Source: DATFGK01 sp046712825 (GTDB lineage: Bacteria; Actinomycetota; AC-67). From it: a DNA stretch of 18,665 nucleotides. The DNA is taken from assembly GCA_046712825.1 (NCBI GenBank), contig JBKKCR010000282.1, forward strand, positions 1-18,665. Reading direction: 5' to 3'. How positions within the stretch are numbered: the stretch's first letter is position 1; every line of letters begins with the position of its first letter. Below the pieces are notes generated by a model, which saw only the letters and a program-made list of their open reading frames with translations, did no database searches and had not been told where the DNA came from. A program made the translations under genes and the position numbers. This document shows positions 7,188 through 16,360 of this stretch, in pieces.

Positions 7188-7217
7188 ATCCTAACTAGCC
7201 ATTCGCAACAGAATCAA
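7188..7217 (-). promoter_or_regulatory. Candidate promoter of the M23 peptidase gene
   Basis: TTGATT (7217-7212), 18 bases and TAGGAT (7193-7188) match four of six bases in each box. A start near 7181 would leave a leader of about 28 bases. It lies downstream of the folded spacer at 7237-7322, so a transcript from here would not contain that structure. Confidence 0.45.
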
Positions 7218-7236
7218 CACCCGTAACATCCTTTTC

Positions 7237-7322
7237 GTCGGCGTTTCGATGGACTTCCTTTAGCCCCGCCGACCAGCGGTTTCGACCTCATACGACCGCC
7301 CTACGCGTCGGGCGACGGCGGT
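7237..7322 (-). other. Folded spacer between ftsX and the M23 gene
   Basis: The minus-strand RNA can form ACCGCC/GGCGGU right at the ftsX stop (7322-7295). It is followed by a compound stem: GUCGGCG/CGCCGAC (7273-7267 with 7243-7237), stacked on GGGCU/AGUCC with an AAAGGA loop. A seven-base AUCGAAA bulge lies on the 3' side. CCGC/GCGG just upstream could compete with the long stem. No U-tract follows, so it is not a standard terminator. I could not match it to a known riboswitch. Confidence 0.5.
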
Positions 7323-8200
7323 TAGACGTCGAGGAATCGTCTCAAGCCGAGCAAGCTTCCGAAAGCGCCGATCAGGATCCCGAACGCAAGGATCCACGCG
7401 CCGTTCTGGGCGATCTCGGCGTAGGTCACCGTCAGGTTGAGGAACTGGAAACTGTCGGCAAGATTCGTGTACAGCGGACGCGTCGCGAGCAACAGCCCAA
7501 GCGCGAGTAACGACCCCACCAACCCCTGAAAAACGCCTTCCAGCATGAACGGGATGCGGATGAACCAGTTCGTGGCGCCGACGAGCTTCATGATCGCGAT
7601 CTCGCGCCTGCGGGCGAACAGCGCCATGCGGATCGTGGTTGCGATCAAGACCGACGCAGCGACGATGAGCAAGATGACGACGCCGATCCCGAGGAGACGG
7701 ATGTCGCGCACGACATCGAGCAACCGACGCAGGAACTTGCGCTCGTCGCGGATCTCGGCGATGCCCGGGCGGCCTTGCAACCGGTCGCTGACCACCTCGA
7801 ACTGATTCGGATCCTTAAGCTTCACGCGGAAGCTCTCCGGGAGCGCGTCGGGGGTCGTCGCCGCAACGATCTCGGGCTCGTCTCGGAAAAGTTCCTTGAA
7901 GGCCTCGAAGGCCTCCTGCTTCGACTCGTACTGCACGGACCCGACCTCGGGCATCCCCAGCAGATCCCGCTCGATCGAGCGGCGCTCCTCCTCCGAGATG
8001 TCGCGATTGAGGAACACGGCGACCTCGACCTTACGCGTCTGCAACGTCAGGGCGCGATCGACGGCGAAGGACGCCACGAAGACCGCGCCGACGAGGTAGA
8101 GCGACACCACGACGACGAGGACCGCTGCGAACGTGATGAACACGTTTCGCTTGAGGTTTGTCGCCGTTTCTTTGCGGATGTACTGGAGGCTGATCGGCAC
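7322..8200 (-). CDS. ftsX: Cell division protein FtsX, permease-like
   Basis: A 292-residue membrane protein of the FtsEX complex, which transmits ATP use by FtsE across the membrane to activate peptidoglycan hydrolases at the septum. It has a basic N-terminus and TM1 at about residues 19-45. A large extracellular loop (46-165) follows with the FtsX pattern VEVAVFLNRDISEEER. TM2 (168-192), TM3 (216-241) and TM4 (265-288) complete it, with the cytoplasmic REIAIMKLVGATNWFIRIPF between TM2 and TM3. Length and topology are normal. The GTG start overlaps the ftsE stop by one base (TAGTG), so the two are coupled. The next gene, 168 bases on, encodes the coiled-coil M23 protein that the extracellular loop would be expected to bind. 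Confidence 0.95.
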   Translation of the reverse strand: MPISLQYIRKETATNLKRNVFITFAAVLVVVVSLYLVGAVFVASFAVDRALTLQTRKVEVAVFLNRDISEEERRSIERDLLGMPEVGSVQYESKQEAFEAFKELFRDEPEIVAATTPDALPESFRVKLKDPNQFEVVSDRLQGRPGIAEIRDERKFLRRLLDVVRDIRLLGIGVVILLIVAASVLIATTIRMALFARRREIAIMKLVGATNWFIRIPFMLEGVFQGLVGSLLALGLLLATRPLYTNLADSFQFLNLTVTYAEIAQNGAWILAFGILIGAFGSLLGLRRFLDV

Positions 8201-8892
8201 TATTCTTCTCTCGCGTAGCCGTAGACGCCGCGCTCCTGGTCGCGCAGGACCGTGCCGTTCTCGAGCTCGATCACGCGCCGGCGCATCGCGTCGACGATCG
8301 CGTGATCGTGCGTGGCCATCAGCACCGTCGTTCCCGTGCGATTGATCCGATCGAGGAGCTTCATGATGTCCACGCTCGTCGCCGGGTCGAGGTTCCCCGT
8401 CGGCTCGTCGGCGAGCAGGATCTGCGGCCGGTTGACGAACGCGCGCGCGATCGACACGCGCTGCTGCTCGCCGCCGGAAAGCTGGTCGGGCAAGCGGTCG
8501 CCCTTATCGCCGAGCCCCACGACGTCGAGAACCTCAGGCACGGCCTTGCGTACCGCGTCGCGCGGACGGCCAATCACTTCGAGCGCGAACCCCACGTTCT
8601 CGAAGACGGTCTTGCTCGGCAGAAGCTTGAAATCCTGGAAAACGCAGCCGATGTTGCGTCGCAGCATCGGAACCTTCCACGACGCGAGGTTGTTGATGTT
8701 CTTGCCGGCGACGTAGATCTCGCCCGTCGAGGGAAGCTCCTCGCGCAGCATCAGCCGGATCAAGGTCGACTTCCCCGACCCGGAGGGTCCGACGAGGAAG
8801 ACGAACTCGCCCTTGAGGATGTCGAAGGAGACGTCCTTAAGCGCGGGGATGCCCCCGCGATAAGTTTTCGTGACGTTGACGGCTCGGATCAT
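8200..8892 (-). CDS. ftsE: Cell division ATP-binding protein FtsE
   Basis: A 230-residue ABC ATPase, the cytoplasmic partner of FtsX. The Walker A is GPSGSGKST at 35-43, the Q-loop is FQDFKLLP near 86, and the signature is LSGGEQQRVSIARA at 138-151. Walker B is ILLADEP with catalytic Glu163, followed by the D-loop GNLD and His195 in ATHDH. The N-terminus MIRAVNVTKTY and the segment MLRRNIGCVFQDFKLLPSKTVFENVGFALEV are typical of FtsE rather than of MacB-type exporters. The start is ATG at 8892. The 90 bases upstream contain two small hairpins with the same UCGUU loop. It is first in the ftsE-ftsX pair. Confidence 0.96.
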   Translation of the reverse strand: MIRAVNVTKTYRGGIPALKDVSFDILKGEFVFLVGPSGSGKSTLIRLMLREELPSTGEIYVAGKNINNLASWKVPMLRRNIGCVFQDFKLLPSKTVFENVGFALEVIGRPRDAVRKAVPEVLDVVGLGDKGDRLPDQLSGGEQQRVSIARAFVNRPQILLADEPTGNLDPATSVDIMKLLDRINRTGTTVLMATHDHAIVDAMRRRVIELENGTVLRDQERGVYGYAREE

Positions 8893-8948
8893 GAGGATGC
8901 CGACGGTTTCCCCGGCCGGAAGTTCACGCTAGCAGAGCAGAGTAGAGC

Positions 8949-8974
8949 GGGCAACGAGCCCGGCAACGAGCCGG
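8949..8974 (-). repeat. Two tandem hairpins with identical UCGUU loops between transketolase and ftsE
   Basis: CCGGC-UCGUU-GCCGG is followed at once by GGGC-UCGUU-GCCC, made by a near-tandem repeat of GGCTCGTTGCC. They begin eight bases after the transketolase stop. No U-run follows, so a termination role is only possible, not shown. Confidence 0.4.
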
Positions 8975-8982
8975 AAAGAGCC

Positions 8983-9921
8983 TCAAACCGGCGTGTCGGA
9001 GCGCACGAGCGTACGTGCTGTGTCGGCGACGCGCGGCGCAGACAATCCGAACTTCTCGTACAGCTCGGCCTGCGATCCCGACTCTCCGTACCAGCGCGTG
9101 CCGACCCGAGCGAGCTTGGCGTCGATGCCTTCCTCGCCGATCACTTCGGCGACGGCGCTGCCGAGGCCGCCGTTCACGTTGTGATCCTCCGCACTGACCA
9201 CGTGTCCGGTGTCGCGCGCAGCGGCCGCGATCGCGTCGCGGTCGATCGGCGCGAGCGTGTGCACGTTCAGCACCCGCGCCGAGATGCCCTCGCCTTCGAG
9301 GAGATCCGCCGCTTTCAAGCATTCCTGGACGAGTGCCCCGGTTCCGACGAGGGCGACGTCGTTCCCGTCGCGGAGCGTCTCGGCCTTCCCGAACTCGAAG
9401 TGGTACCCGTCACCGTGGACGTCGTCCAGCTTCTGTCGCGTGAGACGCAGGAACGCCGGGCCCTCGTGCGACATCAGGTAGTCCACCGCACCGTGCGTCT
9501 CCGCCGCGTCGCACGGCTGGATGATCGCCATGTTCGGCAGCGCCCGCAGCGCCGCGATGTCCTCGAGCGACATCTGCGTGGCGCCGTCGTCGCCGATCCC
9601 GACGCCGACGTGGGTCCCGACGATGCGGACGTTTGCTTCGTTGTAGCCGATCGAAACGCGGATCACTTCGAGCCGCCCGGCGACGAACGCCGCGAACGAC
9701 CCAGCCCATGGGATCCGCCCGCACAGCGCAAGACCCGCCGCGACGCCGAGCATGTTGCTCTCGGCGATGCCGACCTCGACGAACCGGTCGGGGTACGCAG
9801 CCTCGAACTTCTCGACGAACGTCGAGTTCTTGAGGTCGCCGTCGATCACCACGACCCGCTCGTCGGCTCCGACGCGAACAAGCGCGTCGCCGAAGGCCTC
9901 TCGCGTAGCGACAGCGCTCAT
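8983..9921 (-). CDS. Transketolase C-terminal subunit (pyrimidine-binding and C-terminal domains)
   Basis: The second half of a split thiamine-diphosphate transketolase, 312 residues. It holds the catalytic glutamate in VGIAESNMLGVAAGLAL (Glu54), the pyrimidine-domain segments PWAGSFAAFV and GIGDDGATQMSLEDIAALRALPNM, then the C-terminal domain with VSAEDHNVNGGLGSAVAE. It transfers two-carbon units between sugar phosphates together with the N-terminal subunit; the branch could also be a DXPS-like or sugar-specific paralogue. The start ATG at 9921 overlaps the stop of the partner gene as ATGA, so the two are made together. Two-gene transketolases are common in archaea and occur in many bacteria, often beside a fused copy; whether a fused one exists here is not visible. 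Confidence 0.92.
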   Translation of the reverse strand: MSAVATREAFGDALVRVGADERVVVIDGDLKNSTFVEKFEAAYPDRFVEVGIAESNMLGVAAGLALCGRIPWAGSFAAFVAGRLEVIRVSIGYNEANVRIVGTHVGVGIGDDGATQMSLEDIAALRALPNMAIIQPCDAAETHGAVDYLMSHEGPAFLRLTRQKLDDVHGDGYHFEFGKAETLRDGNDVALVGTGALVQECLKAADLLEGEGISARVLNVHTLAPIDRDAIAAAARDTGHVVSAEDHNVNGGLGSAVAEVIGEEGIDAKLARVGTRWYGESGSQAELYEKFGLSAPRVADTARTLVRSDTPV

Positions 9922-10772
9922 CGCGACCCTCCCAGGATCTCCGCGATCGCCTGCTCCGCCTGCTCGGCGTTGGGCGCCTTCCCGTGCCAGTCGGGGTTGA
10001 GCTCCATCCAGGACACACCCTTGCCCTTGATCGTCTTGGACACGATCGCGGTCGGCTTGCCGGTCGTCGCCATCGCTTCGTGCATCGCGTCGAGAACGGC
10101 AGCGTGGTCGTGGCCGTCGATCTCGATCGCGTGCCAGCGGAACGCGCGGAACTTCTCCGCGAGCGGAGCGAGGTCCATGATCTCGCCGACCCGGCCGGTC
10201 TGCTGGACCTGGTTGTGGTCGACGATGACGCACAGGTTGTCGAGCGCGAACTTCGGCGCGCTCATCGACGCCTCCCAGACCTGGCCGGACTGCGACTCGC
10301 CGTCGCCGAGCATGCACCACACCCGGCGCTGCGAACGGTCGAGCTTGGCGGCGATCGCCATACCGACCGAGACCGAGAGCCCTTGGCCGAGCGAGCCGGT
10401 CGAGGCCTCGACCCCGGGTACGCGCAGCCGGTCGACGTGCCCCTGCAGTCGCGACTCGAACTTGCGGAACGTCTTCAGCCAATCGCGTGGGAAGAACCCG
10501 GCTCGCGCGAGCGTGACGTAGAGCGCCGGCGAGCAGTGGCCCTTCGACAGGACGAAGCGGTCGCGCTCGGCCCACGTCGGCTCGGCGGCGCGATACCGCA
10601 AGATGCCGCCGAAGTAGAGACAAACCAGAGCGTCGATCGCGGAAAGGGAACCGCCGGGGTGACCCGAACCCGCCTCGGTGATCGTCTGGATGATGTCGAC
10701 GCGGAGCTCGCGCGAGATCGCCTTGAGCTCTTCCACGTCAAGGGCTTGCGTGGGTTCGATCACCTTCGCCAC
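9918..10772 (-). CDS. Transketolase N-terminal subunit (thiamine diphosphate-binding domain)
   Basis: A 284-residue ThDP-binding half of the split transketolase. It shows SGHPGGSLS (His38), LSKGHCSPALY (His79), GHVDR (His112), TGSLGQGLS, and the metal-ThDP motif GDGESQSGQVWEA (156 on) ending with Asn187 in DHNQVQQ. KTIKGKGVSWME near the C-terminus is typical of transketolase N-terminal subunits. The start is GTG at 10772, with GGGGAGG about 9 bases upstream. A TGn-extended -10 precedes it (10809-10817). The pair sits between prfB and ftsE, an insertion of central carbon metabolism into a translation and division neighbourhood, probably as its own transcription unit. Confidence 0.93.
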   Translation of the reverse strand: MAKVIEPTQALDVEELKAISRELRVDIIQTITEAGSGHPGGSLSAIDALVCLYFGGILRYRAAEPTWAERDRFVLSKGHCSPALYVTLARAGFFPRDWLKTFRKFESRLQGHVDRLRVPGVEASTGSLGQGLSVSVGMAIAAKLDRSQRRVWCMLGDGESQSGQVWEASMSAPKFALDNLCVIVDHNQVQQTGRVGEIMDLAPLAEKFRAFRWHAIEIDGHDHAAVLDAMHEAMATTGKPTAIVSKTIKGKGVSWMELNPDWHGKAPNAEQAEQAIAEILGGSR

Positions 10773-10808
10773 GAGAGAAACCTCCCCGGACCTGGGGGAA
10801 GGAAACCC

Positions 10809-10817
10809 ATCCTAGCA
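10809..10817 (-). promoter_or_regulatory. Candidate extended -10 promoter for the split transketolase genes
   Basis: TGCTAGGAT on the minus strand is a TGn-extended -10 (four of six in the hexamer), 36 bases before the GTG start and 27 bases after the prfB stop. No clear -35 is present. It suggests the transketolase pair is transcribed separately from prfB. Confidence 0.4.
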
Positions 10818-10843
10818 GCGCGAGCCGATCGTCGACCCACCGG

Positions 10844-11960
10844 CTAATTCGCGACGGAGGTCTCGCGGCGGCGCCACTCGAGGTAGGCGCGCATCAACGC
10901 GTCCATGTCCCCGTCGAGCACGGCGTCCACGTTCGAGGTCTCGTAGTTGGTCCGGTGATCCTTCACCATCCGGTACGGGTGCAGCACGTAGGAACGGATC
11001 TGGGAGCCGAACGCGATATCGCGGCGTTCGCCGCGCAGCTCTTCGAGCTTCGCGACCTGCTCCTGGCGCATCAGCTCGGCGAGCCGGGCCGTCAGCACGC
11101 GCATCGCGACGTTGCGGTTCTGGAGCTGGGATCGCTCGTTCTGCGACGAAACCACGATCCCCGTCGGCAGATGGGTCACCCTGACCGCCGAGTCGGTCGT
11201 GTTCACCGACTGGCCGCCGGGCCCGCTCGACCGGAACACGTCGATGCGAAGGTCGTCGGCGTTGATATCGACCTTCACATCCTCGTCGAGCAGCGGCACG
11301 ACGTCGAGCGACGCGAACGAGGTGTGCCGGCGCTTCTGCGAGTCGTAGGGCGAGATCCGCACGAGGCGGTGTACGCCGCGCTCGGACGACAGGAAGCCGT
11401 ACGCGTACCGGCCTTTCACGATGACGGTCGCGCTCTTGATCCCTGCCTCATCCCCGGCTTGCGCCTCGATCAGCTCCGTCTCGAACCGGCGCCGCTCCGC
11501 CCATCGGAGGATCATGCGGAGCAACATCTCGGCCCAGTCCTGACTCTCGGTGCCGCCGGCGCCCGGATGGATCGACACGATGGCGTCGCGGTCGTCGTAC
11601 TGGCCGGACAGCAGCGTCAAAACGTCGAGGTCGGCGAGCTCCTCCCGCATCGCCTCGACGGCGTCGCTGATCTCGGCTTCGACCGAGGAATCGGCCTCGG
11701 TTTGCGCGAGCTCGTTCAGCACATTCAGGTCGTCGAGCTTCGCCTTGAGCCGGTCATAGAGCGCGATGTCGTCGTCGAGGCGCGACAGGTCGCCCATGAG
11801 CGCGCGCGCCGCATCGGGGTCGCTCCAGAGGTCGGGGGCTGAGGTGCGTTCGCGGAGCTCGGAGGATTTGGTTCGCTTTGATTCGACGTCAAAGATAGGC
11901 CCTGGCCGCCGCGAGCGCGGTTCCCAGGGCCTCGAGCTCCTGCGTGAAGTCGGTCGGCAT
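10844..11960 (-). CDS. prfB: Peptide chain release factor 2, made by programmed +1 frameshift
   Basis: RF2 ends translation at UGA and UAA. Frame one starts at ATG 11960 and gives 23 residues (MPTDFTQELEALGTALAAARAYL) before UGA at 11891-11889. A +1 slip on CTT-T continues at GAC 11890 for 348 residues, 371 in all, the normal RF2 length. Reading only the open frame from an internal ATG would lose 54 residues. The catalytic SGPGGQSVN has GGQ at 248-250. The stop-codon discriminator reads SPY at 203-205, not the usual SPF. The C-terminal YVLHPYRMVKDHRTNYE is typical. It starts 12 bases after the secA stop; AGGA at 11974-11971 is a weak ribosome binding site that overlaps a TAGGAT box. Confidence 0.95.
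11889..11905 (-). promoter_or_regulatory. prfB programmed +1 frameshift site
   Basis: AGGGCCTATCTTTGA on the minus strand carries the slippery CTT-T, the in-frame UGA and an upstream AGGG acting as a weak internal Shine-Dalgarno. It matches the E. coli AGGGGGTATCTTTGA apart from two bases. Low RF2 slows UGA reading and lets the ribosome slip, so RF2 controls its own level. Confidence 0.95.
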
Positions 11961-11972
11961 GACGGGCGTATC

Positions 11973-14630
<2,658 letters not shown>

Positions 14631-14638
14631 CGTCGGCC

Positions 14639-14644
14639 ATTATC
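14639..14644 (-). promoter_or_regulatory. Candidate -10 box of a leaderless secA transcript
   Basis: GATAAT (5 of 6) lies 8 bases before the secA ATG, where transcription would begin at or next to the start codon. No Shine-Dalgarno and no good -35 are visible. The upstream gene ends in a strong terminator, so secA needs its own promoter. Confidence 0.4.
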
Positions 14645-14683
14645 GCCGGACCCACGGGCCGACGCACGGGCTCGCTTCCGGCC

Positions 14684-14722
14684 ACAAAACGGAGCCCGGG
14701 CACCGTCTCCGCGCCCGGGCTC
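14684..14722 (-). terminator. Rho-independent terminator after the small membrane protein gene
   Basis: A perfect 10-bp stem GAGCCCGGGC / GCCCGGGCTC with an 11-base loop is followed by CGTTTTGTG on the minus strand. It begins 17 bases after the stop of the 100-residue membrane protein gene and insulates secA. Confidence 0.85.
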
Positions 14723-14739
14723 GGATCAGCGCGACGCAG

Positions 14740-15042
14740 CTACCTGATCCCCGGCTTCCCCGGGTAGGACCAAACCGCTTCGGACTCCGGAGCCGTCACG
14801 CCGCTCGTACCCTGTTCCTGGATGCGCTTCACGGCCTCGCGCTGCTCGGAATTCGGGTCGGTGTGGCTCACGGGGGCGATGACGGTGGCCGGGGCTTCGG
14901 TCGTACCCGACACCGCGAACCCGATCCCGGTTGCGGCCGCTGCAAGGGCCACGAACCCGATCACGAAGCCCTTGACGCCGCGAACCCTGGTGCTGCTCGG
15001 AGCGAAGGCCCCCCGGTGTGCCTGGGTCTGGATGGTGGTCAT
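14740..15042 (-). CDS. Unknown small membrane protein, one transmembrane helix
   Basis: A 100-residue protein I do not recognise. About 23 hydrophilic, mildly basic residues are followed by one hydrophobic helix (about 24-44, GFVIGFVALAAAATGIGFAV). The remaining 55 or so residues are polar, with TDPNSEQREAVKRIQEQGTSG, and end WSYPGKPGIR. The basic residues before the helix favour an N-in, C-out topology. No cysteine, lipobox or enzyme motif is present. The start ATG at 15042 has a strong GGGGAGGAG site, and a 6-bp hairpin (15060-15074) lies just upstream of it. A strong terminator follows the gene. These make it a real gene in its own right between the response regulator and secA; function unknown. 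Confidence 0.75.
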   Translation of the reverse strand: MTTIQTQAHRGAFAPSSTRVRGVKGFVIGFVALAAAATGIGFAVSGTTEAPATVIAPVSHTDPNSEQREAVKRIQEQGTSGVTAPESEAVWSYPGKPGIR

Positions 15043-15059
15043 GGCTCCTCCCCTTCTCC

Positions 15060-15074
15060 GCGGGCCTTGCCCGC
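15060..15074 (-). promoter_or_regulatory. Hairpin in the leader of the small membrane protein gene
   Basis: GCGGGC-AAG-GCCCGC forms a 6-bp stem that ends one base before the purine-rich ribosome binding region GGAGAAGGGGAGGAG. It could affect ribosome access or RNA stability; this is inference. Confidence 0.4.
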
Positions 15075-15207
15075 CTCACCGAATCTCTTGGGCGAGTTTC
15101 GCGTGCTGGGAGGATCCGCTCGTTCACGAGTGCGGCATTACGGATGTAAAGCTCGCGACACAACGCGAAGTCGTGGAGGTTCGAGGGAGTGGCGCGGTGC
15201 GGCGGCG

Positions 15208-15903
15208 CTACTTGATCTCGAGGAGCTTCTCGCGAACGGCGTAGACGACCGCCTCCATACGCGAGTGAAGGTGCAGCTTCTCGAGGATGTTGCGGATGTG
15301 GTTCTTGACCGTGTTCTCCGAGATGAAGAGCTCCTTCGCGATGTCGCGGTTGTTGCGGCCCTTCGCGACGAGCTTGAGGACCTCCATCTCCCGGTCGGTC
15401 AGTCGCGGCTGTGGCGCCGCCTGCTTCTCGTCGGCGCGCTTGACCATGGTGGCGAACTCGGAGAGCAGCTTCGAAGCCATCGACGGGCTGATGAGCGACT
15501 GGCCGGTCTGGACCGAACGGATCGCCGCCCCGACCTCTTCGATCGAGACTTCCTTCAACAGGTAGCCGGTCGCGCCAGCCTTGATCGCGTCGTACAGATC
15601 GGCCTCCTCGTCGGAGATCGTGAGCATGAGGATCTTGACGTGCGGAGCGATCTCCTTGATCTGCTTGGTCGCCTCGATGCCGCCGCGCTTGGGCATGCGA
15701 ACGTCCATCAGCACGACGTCGGGCATCAGCTCCTGGGTCTTGGTGACTGCCTCGGCCCCGTCCCCGCCCTCACCGACGACGACGATGTCCGTCTCCTGCT
15801 CGAGCACCATCTGGAGGCCACGGCGGAACAGGGCGTGATCGTCCACGATGAGCACGCGGATGGCGTCCGGGCTCTTGTCGACTGCAGGGTCTTTGTCCGC
15901 CAC
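15208..15903 (-). CDS. NarL/FixJ-type response regulator with LuxR helix-turn-helix
   Basis: A 231-residue DNA-binding response regulator. The receiver domain has the acidic pair Asp21-Asp22 in LIVDDHALFRRGL, phosphoacceptor Asp67 in VLMDVRMP, Thr95 in LMLTISD and Lys117 in GYLLKEVS. The C-terminal LuxR domain is LTDREMEVLKLVAKGRNNRDIAKELFISENTVKNHIRNILEKL (about 168-210). All phosphorylation residues are present. No histidine kinase gene lies nearby, so its partner is elsewhere or it is an orphan. The start is GTG at 15903 after GAGAGG, with TACAAT at 15940-15935 as a possible -10. It lies 71 bases after hpf. Its targets cannot be read from here. Confidence 0.93.
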   Translation of the reverse strand: MADKDPAVDKSPDAIRVLIVDDHALFRRGLQMVLEQETDIVVVGEGGDGAEAVTKTQELMPDVVLMDVRMPKRGGIEATKQIKEIAPHVKILMLTISDEEADLYDAIKAGATGYLLKEVSIEEVGAAIRSVQTGQSLISPSMASKLLSEFATMVKRADEKQAAPQPRLTDREMEVLKLVAKGRNNRDIAKELFISENTVKNHIRNILEKLHLHSRMEAVVYAVREKLLEIK

Positions 15904-15934
15904 GGGGGCCTCTCTCCCTTTGGGACCTCCGCGG

Positions 15935-15940
15935 ATTGTA
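15935..15940 (-). promoter_or_regulatory. Candidate -10 box of the response regulator gene
   Basis: TACAAT (5 of 6) lies 31 bases before the GTG start, in the short gap after hpf. No convincing -35 is present. The same hexamer is used in front of ssrA. Confidence 0.4.
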
Positions 15941-15974
15941 TCGGAAGGCTACATGGGGGCGGTTGAGCCTGATT

Positions 15975-16325
15975 TCACGTCAATGTTCGGATGCTCGGCG
16001 CCCCGGGGCCTCCGGCGCGCCCCTTTCGGGTTACTTTGCCCTTGAGCCGCCGCACCTGCGCCTCGAGCTTGCCGACGACGATATCCATCGCGGTCAAGGG
16101 ATCGGGGCCACGCGCCGTCGCTCTCAGGACGTGCTGCTTGGCGGTGAGGGTGACCTCGACCTTGTGCTTGGCGATCGCCGCTCGTGGCCCGCCGTTCTCG
16201 GTGAACTCGATCTCGGCCGTTAAGAGCCTGGGATAAAGGCGGGTGACCTTCTCGACCTTCTGTGTGGCTTTCTCCTTCACTCCGTTCGTGACGTGTGCGT
16301 GGTGGCCTTTGACGATGACCTGCAT
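15975..16325 (-). CDS. hpf: Ribosome hibernation promoting factor, short form
   Basis: A 116-residue protein of the S30AE/sigma-54 modulation family that binds the small ribosomal subunit and silences idle ribosomes. It opens MQVIVKGHHAHVTNGVKEKATQKV, then RLYPRLLTAEIEFTENGGPR, HKVEVTLTAKQHVLRATARGPDPLTAMDIVVGKLEAQVRRLKGK. This is the complete N-terminal domain with a basic Gly-rich tail. The start at ATG 16325 (after GGGGG, 5-6 bases) fits the family better than the GTG two codons upstream. The long form usual in actinobacteria has a further dimerisation domain; there is none here and no space for one before the next gene. A 300-nt structured RNA domain lies just upstream. Confidence 0.93.
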   Translation of the reverse strand: MQVIVKGHHAHVTNGVKEKATQKVEKVTRLYPRLLTAEIEFTENGGPRAAIAKHKVEVTLTAKQHVLRATARGPDPLTAMDIVVGKLEAQVRRLKGKVTRKGRAGGPGAPSIRTLT

Positions 16326-16360
16326 CGACACCCCCTAGCGCCCGTCCGCCAAAATGAAAC

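Noticed and set aside
7154..7321. Known c-di-AMP (ydaO) or c-di-GMP (GEMM) riboswitch before the M23 gene
   Set aside because: The conserved blocks I remember of these classes are not present, so only an unclassified fold is reported.
14726..15163. A 145-codon frame overlapping the 100-residue membrane protein gene
   Set aside because: The competing frame has a strong ribosome binding site, a transmembrane helix and a matching terminator; this one is Arg/Pro-rich shadow sequence.
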